A stretch of 5,254 nt of DNA. It comes from a bacterium (GTDB taxonomy: Bacteria > Bacteroidota > Bacteroidia > Cytophagales > Thermonemataceae). The stretch covers positions 1-5,254 of the forward strand of contig JANYGM010000275.1 of assembly GCA_025362415.1 (NCBI GenBank), read 5' to 3'. A model generated the notes under the pieces. It saw only the letters and a program-made list of their open reading frames with translations, was not told the origin of the DNA and ran no database searches. The position numbers and the translations under genes are program-made. This document shows, in pieces, positions 1 to 4,499 of this stretch (the first letter of the stretch is position 1; every line of letters begins with the position of its first letter).

Positions 1-825
1 CTTTTAAAACCTAATGGAAAATACGTTATTGAAGACCAAAACCTTGTGTTAGTTACTAATACACGTGATATTCCTATGATTAAAAAGCGTGAGAAACTCG
101 CAAAACCCAATAAAACTAAAACGGCAGTCTTGATAGGAAATCCTAATTATGGTACTACTGGAGCTATTTCGCCACTTCCAGGCACTAAAAAAGAAGTAGA
201 AGGCATAAAACCTCTGCTTACTGGTTATAAAACGGTTATTTTGATGGGAAATGAGGCATCAGAAACTAAATTTAAGGAAATTGACGACAAGACACACCCA
301 ACTATCTTGCATATTGCCACACACGGATTTTTCCTTGATGATGTGAAAGAAGGAGATGGTAAAATTTTTGGAATTGAGGCAACAAAAGCAAAGGAAAATC
401 CACTTTTAAGAGCGGGTTTGATGCTTGCAGGCTCTGAAGCGGTTGTTGGCGGACTTGCTGACCAAAAAGCACTTAAAGAAACTGAAAATGGCGTTTTGAC
501 TGCTTACGAGGTGATGAATATGAATTTGGAAGATACAGAACTTACCATTATTAGTGCTTGTGAAACTGGAAATGGTACTGTGGTGGCTGGTGAAGGTGTT
601 TATGGCTTGCAACGTGCTTTCCAAGTAGCTGGTACTGACGCACTTGTGATGAGCCTTTGGAAGGTTGATGATATGGCTACACAAGAACTTATGAAGAATT
701 TTTATCAGGCACTTGTTGCAAATGGTGGCAACCGTTCTACGGCTTTCAAACAAGCACAATTAAAGCTAAAAGAAAAATACAAATCTCCTTATTTTTGGGG
801 AGCTTTCGTAATGGTAGGATTTTAG
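1..825 (+). CDS. CHAT-domain (caspase-like) protein, C-terminal part, 5' truncated by window edge
   Basis: The open frame runs from base 1 without a stop to TAG at 823-825, giving 274 visible residues. The GTG at 46 is only an internal codon, because the frame continues upstream through KPNGKYVIEDQNL. The visible part is a CHAT domain: an AVLIGNPNYG strand, an LPGTKKEV helix start, ILHIATHGFF with the presumed catalytic His at visible residue 108 (322-324), and ISACETG with the presumed catalytic Cys at residue 187 (559-561). These are followed by GEGVYGLQRAF, ALVMSLWKVDD and the closing YFWGAFVMVGF. CHAT proteins are cysteine peptidases of the caspase/separase clan. In Bacteroidota and cyanobacteria they usually sit behind TPR repeats, which would lie off the left edge. 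Both catalytic residues are present, so the domain looks active. Substrate and partner cannot be seen. It converges on the minus-strand genes across a shared terminator. Confidence 0.93.
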   Translation, partial: LLKPNGKYVIEDQNLVLVTNTRDIPMIKKREKLAKPNKTKTAVLIGNPNYGTTGAISPLPGTKKEVEGIKPLLTGYKTVILMGNEASETKFKEIDDKTHPTILHIATHGFFLDDVKEGDGKIFGIEATKAKENPLLRAGLMLAGSEAVVGGLADQKALKETENGVLTAYEVMNMNLEDTELTIISACETGNGTVVAGEGVYGLQRAFQVAGTDALVMSLWKVDDMATQELMKNFYQALVANGGNRSTAFKQAQLKLKEKYKSPYFWGAFVMVGF

Positions 826-840
826 TGTTGAGAGTGTAGT

Positions 841-858
841 GCTTTTTAATTAAAAAGC
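841..858. repeat. Perfect 18-bp palindrome overlapping the terminator
   Basis: GCTTTTTAATTAAAAAGC is its own reverse complement. Its right half (852-858, AAAAAGC) is also the foot of the left arm of the terminator stem, so that segment could pair with 841-847 or with 882-888, but not both. Whether this has any regulatory effect is unknown; the long terminator stem is much more stable. Confidence 0.7.
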
Positions 859-888
859 CTCCTTGAAATTATTTCAAGGAGGCTTTTT
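852..888. terminator. Strong intrinsic terminator, probably bidirectional, between convergent genes
   Basis: A perfect 17-bp stem has arms at 852-868 and 872-888 with the 3-nt loop TTA. The core is GCCTCCTTGAAA paired with TTTCAAGGAGGC. On the plus strand it is followed by a T-rich run (884-894) and would end the CHAT transcript 27 nt after its stop. On the minus strand it is followed by TTTTTAATT and would end the psd/small-ORF transcript just after the stop at 901-903. Confidence 0.92.
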
Positions 889-896
889 GTTTTTAA

Positions 897-964
897 TTCC
901 TTATGCTGAAAACTCTGCAATAACGGTTTTTCCCTCTCTGGTTACGTCATTTAGTTTCCAAGCT
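897..964 (-). repeat. Diverged copy of the 3' end of psd (copy A)
   Basis: This 68-bp stretch aligns without gaps to 1210-1277, exactly 313 bp away, with 57 of 68 bases identical by manual count. It includes the stop codon and is in the same reading frame in both places. It forms the C-terminal tail of the 92-codon ORF, KLNDVTREGKTVIAEFSA, against KLNDVTTGGETVIAEFLA in psd. Similarity stops at about 964/1277 on one side and just past the stop codon on the other. Confidence 0.9.
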
Positions 965-1179
965 TTTTCTCTAATTTCTTCTATGGTCACATTTTTATCC
1001 TTCCAAATACCAAAAAGAGCTTTTGGATTAATTGTTTTATCTCCTTTTCTAATGGTTGGAATAGGAATTTGTGTATTGATAGTATCTTCCCTAATGATAT
1101 TTACGTCATCTAGTGACTTGACGAATAACATCATTTTTTCTAATGTAGAAGGATTATTTGTTTCAAAAATAAGTGTCAT
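901..1179 (-). CDS. Small antitoxin-like protein with a psd-derived C-terminal tail
   Basis: The product has 92 residues, starting at ATG 1179-1177, which is preceded by an A-rich leader like those of two other genes here. Residues 1-75 look like a small antitoxin of the kind paired with PIN-domain toxins in Bacteroidota: a predicted beta-strand and helix at the N-terminus (MTLIFETN, STLEKMMLFVKSL), a charged linker, then NPKALFGIWKDKNVTIEEIR and EKAWK. That assignment rests on recognised resemblance and is only moderately secure. Residues 73-92 are a copy of the end of psd fused in frame. The gene starts 34 bp after the psd stop on the same strand, so co-transcription with psd is likely, ending at the 852-888 hairpin. 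No toxin gene lies downstream; the next gene is the convergent CHAT gene. It could be an orphan antitoxin, a decayed remnant or an immunity-type solo gene. Confidence 0.7.
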   Translation of the reverse strand: MTLIFETNNPSTLEKMMLFVKSLDDVNIIREDTINTQIPIPTIRKGDKTINPKALFGIWKDKNVTIEEIREKAWKLNDVTREGKTVIAEFSA

Positions 1180-1198
1180 ATTTGATGTTTTTTTAAAA
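1180..1198 (-). promoter_or_regulatory. A-rich translation leader of the small ORF
   Basis: Read on the minus strand this is TTTTAAAAAAACATCAAAT directly before the ATG: four T, seven A, then eight bases to the start. Near-identical leaders precede the LemA-like gene and the peroxiredoxin gene. There is no Shine-Dalgarno-like GGAGG, in keeping with Bacteroidota translation starts. Its presence supports the chosen ATG. Confidence 0.5.
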
Positions 1199-1209
1199 CT
1201 TTATCATTA

Positions 1210-1277
1210 TTCTTTATGCTAAAAACTCTGCAATAACTGTTTCTCCGCCTGTGGTTACATCATTCAATTTGCAAGCT
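1210..1277 (-). repeat. 3' end of psd, parental copy of the 68-bp duplication (copy B)
   Basis: This is the partner of 897-964 (57/68 identical, offset 313 bp). It encodes the last residues of the decarboxylase, after the GS processing site, so it is an integral part of the enzyme and probably the source. The copy at 897-964 is then the derived one. Confidence 0.9.
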
Positions 1278-1876
1278 ATTTTCGTTCCCAAAGGCAAATA
1301 AATATCCACACGTGAGCCAAATTTGATAAAGCCAAACTCGCTACCTTGTTGTACGTTGTCGCCTTCTTTCACATACCAAACAATACGTTTTGCCAATGCA
1401 CCTGCAATCTGTCTAAAAAGCACTTTTACACCATTTTCACGCCTTACTACAACTGTTGTACGTTCATTTTCTGTACTAGATTTTGGATGCCAAGCCACCA
1501 AAAACTTACCAGGGTGATACTTAAAAAATTCTACTACACCTGCCACAGGATTACGGTTTACGTGTACATTGATAGGCGACATAAAAACAGATACTTGAAT
1601 ACATTTTGTTTTGAGATATTCTGTTTCTTCCACTTCTTCAATAACCACCACTTTGCCATCAACAGGTGCAATAACGTGCAATGGGTTGATATTTGTGTGT
1701 CTTGTTGGACTTCTAAAAAACTGCAAAACAATCAAATAAAGTACAATACTAACAATAATAACGCCTGTCTGCAGGATTTGATATTCTGGTAAAAGATAAG
1801 TAATAGCAACATTAAGAGCTACAAGCACGACAAGCGTACCAAATAAAATAGTGTGTCCTTCTTTGTGAATGGTCAT
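1214..1876 (-). CDS. psd: Phosphatidylserine decarboxylase proenzyme, short form
   Basis: Converts phosphatidylserine to phosphatidylethanolamine at the inner membrane, using a pyruvoyl group made by self-cleavage. The 220 residues match the short Psd class. Two hydrophobic segments (about 10-29 and 36-53) anchor the N-terminus, followed by FFRSP at 53-57. The proposed Asp-His-Ser triad is complete: Asp73 in APVDGKV, His105 in SPINVHVNR and Ser188 in FGSRVD. Cleavage between Gly187 and Ser188 would give a beta chain ending at 187 and a 33-residue alpha chain. The start is ATG 1876-1874, immediately preceded by a heptad repeat element, so the usual A-rich leader is not seen and no clear promoter was found in 1877-2118. 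No pssA is visible in the window. The 3' end is duplicated in the next ORF, but this copy is intact. Confidence 0.95.
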   Translation of the reverse strand: MTIHKEGHTILFGTLVVLVALNVAITYLLPEYQILQTGVIIVSIVLYLIVLQFFRSPTRHTNINPLHVIAPVDGKVVVIEEVEETEYLKTKCIQVSVFMSPINVHVNRNPVAGVVEFFKYHPGKFLVAWHPKSSTENERTTVVVRRENGVKVLFRQIAGALAKRIVWYVKEGDNVQQGSEFGFIKFGSRVDIYLPLGTKIACKLNDVTTGGETVIAEFLA

Positions 1877-1884
1877 AGTTTTAA

Positions 1885-1927
1885 GAATTAGGAATTAGAA
1901 ATTGTGAATTAGGAATGAATACAAAAT
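1885..1927 (+). repeat. Heptad repeat element, copy 1 (inverted orientation), upstream of psd
   Basis: Five 7-bp units (GAATTAG, GAATTAG, AAATTGT, GAATTAG, GAATGAA) at 1885-1919 run into the core AATACAAAAT (1918-1927). The other three copies carry the same arrangement on the opposite strand. A 19-bp stretch (1892-1910, GAATTAGAAATTGTGAATT) is repeated exactly and inverted at 2092-2110. It begins 8 bp from the psd start codon. Confidence 0.85.
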
Positions 1928-2073
1928 CCACAATTTTAAGTAGTTTTAAAGATATTTAAAGATATTTTTTGTAAAAATAGTAATAAAATTCAAAGTTTTA
2001 TCAAAATCTGTTATTTTTATCTTGTTCTTTTATATTGAGTTCTTTATGGTGATTAGTTAAATAATTGAATAAT

Positions 2074-2119
2074 ACTTTGTATTTCATTCACAATTCACAA
2101 TTTCTAATTCACAATTATT
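2074..2119 (-). repeat. Heptad repeat element, copy 2, ending in the stop codon of the LemA-like gene
   Basis: On the plus strand the units are CATTCAC, AATTCAC, AATTTCT, AATTCAC and AATTATT (2085-2119), next to the core ACTTTGTATT (2074-2083). The last unit overlaps the stop codon (2119-2121). With copy 1 it makes an inverted pair around about 146 bp of otherwise empty, AT-rich intergenic DNA. That stretch contains only a 10-bp direct repeat (TTAAAGATAT twice, 1946-1965). Confidence 0.85.
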
Positions 2120-2637
2120 TAAGCTATTTTCTTATAACCGAACATTTTGGCGGCAAATTTGGAGGGAATATGGTCAACCATTTTGTTATATGCCTCATAA
2201 TAATGGATATAACCTTGTTTGTTTTTTAGGATTTGTTTGTCCAAATCTGTTAGTTTTTGGAGATTTTCTTTTGATAAACTAGCATTTAAAGCAGGTTTTA
2301 CTTCATTGAGTAAGGGCAAAAATTTGTTCTCTATTTTTATTTTTTCTTGTAATGATGTAGTTTCTTTTTTAATTTCTGTTGCTAAAACATTCATTTTTGT
2401 AAGTGTTTCTGTAGAAATTTCTGTTTGAAATTTAGTAGAAACAAGCATTTCCACAACAAAAAGCAACCGTAATTCACAAATAGCAAACAGACTTTCTTGG
2501 AAATCTCGCATATTCGTACGTGTATTACGCAGAGTAGCATACGACACAAGCATTACAAGGAAGAAAAACCCTGAAGTAAACAAAAAAATTGGTAAAAGAC
2601 CAATAGGACTAACTGATAAACCTTGAAATTTTGACAT
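2119..2637 (-). CDS. LemA-like membrane protein (divergent)
   Basis: The product has 172 residues, close to the usual LemA length of about 180-190. One N-terminal membrane segment (about 13-35, LLPIFLFTSGFFFLVMLVS) is followed by a long, mostly helical region with many Lys and Glu (about 40-140). The ending YYEAYNKMVDHIPSKFAAKMF followed by GYKK resembles the LemA C-terminus (Y-N-x-x-[VI]-x-x-x-P-S-x-[FI]-A-x-x-F-G-[FY]-K-K). The LemA middle part with its RRxDLIPNLV signature is not recognisable; the region around 50-68 (LFAICELRLLFVVEMLVS) may correspond. LemA proteins have one membrane anchor and a helical domain; their role is poorly known. The ATG at 2637 has an A-rich leader. The gene lies 117 bp downstream of the GGGP synthase gene with no visible terminator between them, so read-through is possible. 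Confidence 0.75.
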   Translation of the reverse strand: MSKFQGLSVSPIGLLPIFLFTSGFFFLVMLVSYATLRNTRTNMRDFQESLFAICELRLLFVVEMLVSTKFQTEISTETLTKMNVLATEIKKETTSLQEKIKIENKFLPLLNEVKPALNASLSKENLQKLTDLDKQILKNKQGYIHYYEAYNKMVDHIPSKFAAKMFGYKKIA

Positions 2638-2655
2638 TAAACGTGTTTTTTTAAA
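2638..2655 (-). promoter_or_regulatory. A-rich translation leader of the LemA-like gene
   Basis: The minus strand reads TTTAAAAAAACACGTTTA directly before the ATG. The T-run/A7/C pattern and the 8-base distance from A-run to start match the leader of the small ORF at 1180-1198. Confidence 0.5.
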
Positions 2656-2754
2656 TATTTTTAACTAAATCTGTTTTATTTTGATGTATAAACACTTCAA
2701 TAACCTAATTGTAACCTTCACTTTCTAAATTTTGTTTATACTTTTAATCACCTT

Positions 2755-3468
2755 TTACACAAAATTTGTGGTTAAAAAGGCTATTTCTTTTAATAATTCT
2801 GGGGATTTTTCTAGCGCATTCCCTACTACAATAATGTCTGCGCCTGCTTCTAAAGCATTTTTTGCTTTCTCAACGGAATTGATGCCTCCACCCACAATCA
2901 AAGGTACATCTATTGTATCACAAACGGCTTTTATCATACTTTTACTAATAGGTTTTTCTGCTCCGCTCCCACCGTCCATATAGATAAGTTTTAGCCCCAA
3001 AAGCTCTCCTGCAAGTGCCGTACAAGCTGCTACACTATCTTTTTCGTAAGGAATAGGCGTTGTATTACTGATATAAGTTACTGTCGTTGGCTTTCCTGTA
3101 TCTATCAAAATATAGCCTGTAGGAAGTATTTGCAAATTACTTCTTTTGAGTTTTGGGGCAGCTAAAATATGTTGTCCTATCAAAAACTCTGGATTTCGTC
3201 CAGAAATTAGCGACAAAAAAAGTATTGCATCTGCGCCATTATCAATATGTAAGCTATTAGCAGGAAATAAAACCACTGGAATAGTGGTATTTGCTTTGCA
3301 GATATTTACTGTTTGGGTAAGATTATCCGTTGTTAGGAGGCTTCCTCCCACAAAAATAAAATCTACATTATTTTCTTGAGCAAGTAAGGCAATACGTTTG
3401 CAGGCGTTCTCATCAACATTGTCAGGGTCAATAAGTACCGCAAAAGCCTTGCGCTTTTGTGCGTGCAA
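2755..3468 (-). CDS. Geranylgeranylglyceryl phosphate synthase family protein (GGGPS/PcrB-like)
   Basis: A TIM-barrel prenyltransferase family that joins a polyprenyl diphosphate to sn-glycerol-1-phosphate, the first committed step of archaeal ether lipids; Bacteroidota carry homologues. Motifs in order: VLIDPDN at 11-17, FVGGSLL at 39-45, LFPAN at 67-71, FLSLISGRNP at 84-93, YMDGGSGA at 163-170 (the YxxxGSGA phosphate/glycerol site), VGGGI at 192-196 and VVGNALE at 214-220. The 237 residues leave nothing missing from the barrel. Start: no ATG or GTG exists on this strand from here back to the in-frame TAA at 3520-3522. TTG at 3468-3466 is the only TTG there and is the best start. The frame continues upstream with a helix-like NILTHIYEL, so ATT (3489) or CTG (3495) cannot be excluded. 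Product and chain length cannot be read from sequence. Confidence 0.93.
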   Translation of the reverse strand: MHAQKRKAFAVLIDPDNVDENACKRIALLAQENNVDFIFVGGSLLTTDNLTQTVNICKANTTIPVVLFPANSLHIDNGADAILFLSLISGRNPEFLIGQHILAAPKLKRSNLQILPTGYILIDTGKPTTVTYISNTTPIPYEKDSVAACTALAGELLGLKLIYMDGGSGAEKPISKSMIKAVCDTIDVPLIVGGGINSVEKAKNALEAGADIIVVGNALEKSPELLKEIAFLTTNFV

Positions 3469-3545
3469 CTCGTAGATATGTGTAAGAATATTCAGAAAAA
3501 AAGAGATTATGATGTTGTTTTATGGCTAAATTACCTAATTAAGCG

Positions 3546-3553
3546 CAAATATA
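3546..3553 (-). promoter_or_regulatory. Candidate -7 element of the GGGPS gene
   Basis: The minus strand reads TATATTTG, a full match to the Bacteroidota -7 consensus TAnnTTTG, followed by CGC. It lies 78 bp upstream of the TTG start. No clear TTG/TTTG -33 element is found about 18-20 bp further upstream (the region is A/G-rich), so this is a half-supported promoter. Confidence 0.5.
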
Positions 3554-3618
3554 AGACTTTTTTCTTTTTTCTATGATATTTTAAGAAGAAAAACATCAAA
3601 ACATAATATCAAAATATA

Positions 3619-3663
3619 ATTCAAAAACAAATAAAAACGCCCAAATATTACTATTTGAGCGTT
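3619..3663 (-). terminator. Intrinsic terminator of the peroxiredoxin gene
   Basis: In the minus-strand RNA, AACGCUCAAAUA (3663-3652) pairs with UAUUUGGGCGUU (3647-3636) around a 4-nt loop. All 12 positions pair if one U-G wobble is allowed. On the plus strand the same position is a C-A mismatch, so the hairpin favours the minus strand. It is followed by TTTTTATTTGTTTTTG. It lies about 78 nt after the peroxiredoxin stop, with heptad element copy 3 in between. Confidence 0.85.
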
Positions 3664-3689
3664 CATTTTGATTACTGAAAATTATCTGG

Positions 3690-3706
3690 ATACAAATATT
3701 TTGTAT
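3690..3706. repeat. Short dyad ATACAAA-TAT-TTTGTAT
   Basis: Seven-base arms (3690-3696, 3700-3706) around TAT. It overlaps the AATACAAAAT core of heptad element copy 3. The other copies do not extend into such a dyad, so it may be chance in AT-rich DNA. Confidence 0.45.
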
Positions 3707-3742
3707 TCATTCATAATTCACAACTCACAATTCATAATTATT
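3698..3742 (-). repeat. Heptad repeat element, copy 3, ending in the peroxiredoxin stop codon
   Basis: The core ATTTTGTATT (3698-3707) is followed on the plus strand by CATTCAT, AATTCAC, AACTCAC, AATTCAT and AATTATT (3708-3742). The last unit overlaps the stop codon (3741-3743), as in copies 2 and 4. The whole element lies between the stop and the terminator, so it would be part of the 3' UTR. Confidence 0.88.
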
Positions 3743-4370
3743 AGTGTTTGCCCAAATATTCTGCAACACCTTCTTTGGTAGCTTTCATTGCTTCTTTGCC
3801 TTCAGACCAATTAGCTGGACACACTTCTCCGTGTTTCTCAACGTATTGCAAAGCATCTAACAAACGCAATGTTTCATCAATATTACGACCCAATGGGAAG
3901 TTATTAACGGTTTCTTGGTTTATCATACCGTTTTTGTCAATCAAGAATGTAGCACGCAAAGCAATAGGCGCACCTACAAAAGTATGATTACCATCTTCAT
4001 CATAATCATCATAACCTGCCAAAATGCCATAGTTTTTAGCAATAGTTTTTGAGGTATCCGCTACTAATGGATACGTTACGCTATTGATACCACCTTTGTC
4101 TTTTGGGGTATTCAACCAAGCCAAATGTGTTTCTTCTGTATCAGTAGAACAACCAACTACAACACAATTACGCTTTTCAAATTCTTTTAGTTTTTCTTGA
4201 AATGCTAAGATTTCAGTAGGACAAACAAACGTAAAATCTTTTGGATAAAAGAAAAATACTACGTGTTTTTTGCCCAAATACTGGTCTAATGAGAAGTTTT
4301 CAACTATTTCTTCTCCGTTGATTACTGCAGCAGCCTTAAATTTAGGTGCTTGTTTCAAAACTAATGTCAT
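3741..4370 (-). CDS. Typical 2-Cys peroxiredoxin (AhpC/Prx1 type)
   Basis: A thiol peroxidase that reduces hydrogen peroxide and organic hydroperoxides in the cytoplasm. The 209 residues contain the thioredoxin fold with FYPKDFTFVCPTEI at 41-54: Pro43, Thr47 and the peroxidatic Cys50 form the PxxxTxxC site. Arg139 in ALRATF completes the active site. The resolving Cys184 is in HGEVCPANW, the pattern of dimer-forming typical 2-Cys enzymes. Cys69 and Cys74 are extra. GGIN stands at 93-96 where sensitive Prx1 enzymes have GGLG, and an acidic loop DDYDEDGNHTF (121-131) precedes the Arg strand. The start ATG 4370 has an A-rich leader. The perR-like gene lies 127 bp upstream on the same strand, so control by it is likely but inferred. 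The reductant partner is not in the window. Confidence 0.96.
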   Translation of the reverse strand: MTLVLKQAPKFKAAAVINGEEIVENFSLDQYLGKKHVVFFFYPKDFTFVCPTEILAFQEKLKEFEKRNCVVVGCSTDTEETHLAWLNTPKDKGGINSVTYPLVADTSKTIAKNYGILAGYDDYDEDGNHTFVGAPIALRATFLIDKNGMINQETVNNFPLGRNIDETLRLLDALQYVEKHGEVCPANWSEGKEAMKATKEGVAEYLGKH

Positions 4371-4389
4371 ATCTGTTTGTTTTTTAAAA
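4371..4389 (-). promoter_or_regulatory. A-rich translation leader of the peroxiredoxin gene
   Basis: The minus strand reads TTTTAAAAAACAAACAGAT directly before the ATG: four T, six A, then nine bases. It is the third occurrence of this leader type in the window. Confidence 0.5.
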
Positions 4390-4421
4390 TGAAAATGTTA
4401 ATACTTACTAAATTATACACT

Positions 4422-4452
4422 AAAATATACTTTCTTTATTGTTATTTGCGAA
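4422..4452 (-). promoter_or_regulatory. Weak candidate promoter of the peroxiredoxin gene
   Basis: On the minus strand TTCG (4452-4449), 19 bases, then TATATTTT (4429-4422). Each box differs from the Bacteroidota consensus (TTTG / TAnnTTTG) by one base. The expected transcript start would leave a leader of about 45 nt. No terminator is visible between perR and this point, so read-through from perR is an alternative. Confidence 0.3.
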
Positions 4453-4453
4453 C

Positions 4454-4499
4454 ATTTTGTATTAAATTCATAATTCACAATTCATAATTCATAATTATT
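4454..4499 (-). repeat. Heptad repeat element, copy 4, ending in the perR stop codon
   Basis: The core ATTTTGTATT (4454-4463) is followed on the plus strand by AATTCAT, AATTCAC, AATTCAT, AATTCAT and AATTATT (4465-4499). The final unit overlaps the stop codon at 4498-4500. Size, unit number and placement match copies 2 and 3. Confidence 0.88.

Noticed and set aside
46..48. GTG as the start of the CHAT gene
   Set aside because: The frame is open to the window edge with protein-like sequence before it, and the domain is known to follow an N-terminal region.
406..759. Minus-strand ORF inside the CHAT gene
   Set aside because: It lies wholly within strongly conserved CHAT motifs on the other strand, and its translation (many His, Ser, Thr) has no family features.
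863..1222. 119-codon plus-strand ORF
   Set aside because: It overlaps the terminator and runs antisense to the small ORF; the hydrophobic, Phe/Ser-rich translation is typical of the reverse of an AT-rich coding region.
1346..1792. 148-codon plus-strand ORF opposite psd
   Set aside because: It is antisense to conserved psd motifs and its composition (rich in Cys, Phe, Asn, His) is that of a shadow frame.
1983..2001. ATAAAA / TTTTAT hairpin as terminator of the LemA-like gene
   Set aside because: Only six A-T pairs; expected by chance in DNA of this composition.
1926..2074. psd promoter in the intergenic region
   Set aside because: Several near matches to TAnnTTTG occur on the minus strand but none has both a good -7 box and a well-spaced TTTG.
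2685..2740. Inverted GTATAAAC / GTTTATAC as a terminator after the GGGPS gene
   Set aside because: The 8-bp arms are AT-rich, about 40 bases apart and not followed by a T-run on the minus strand.
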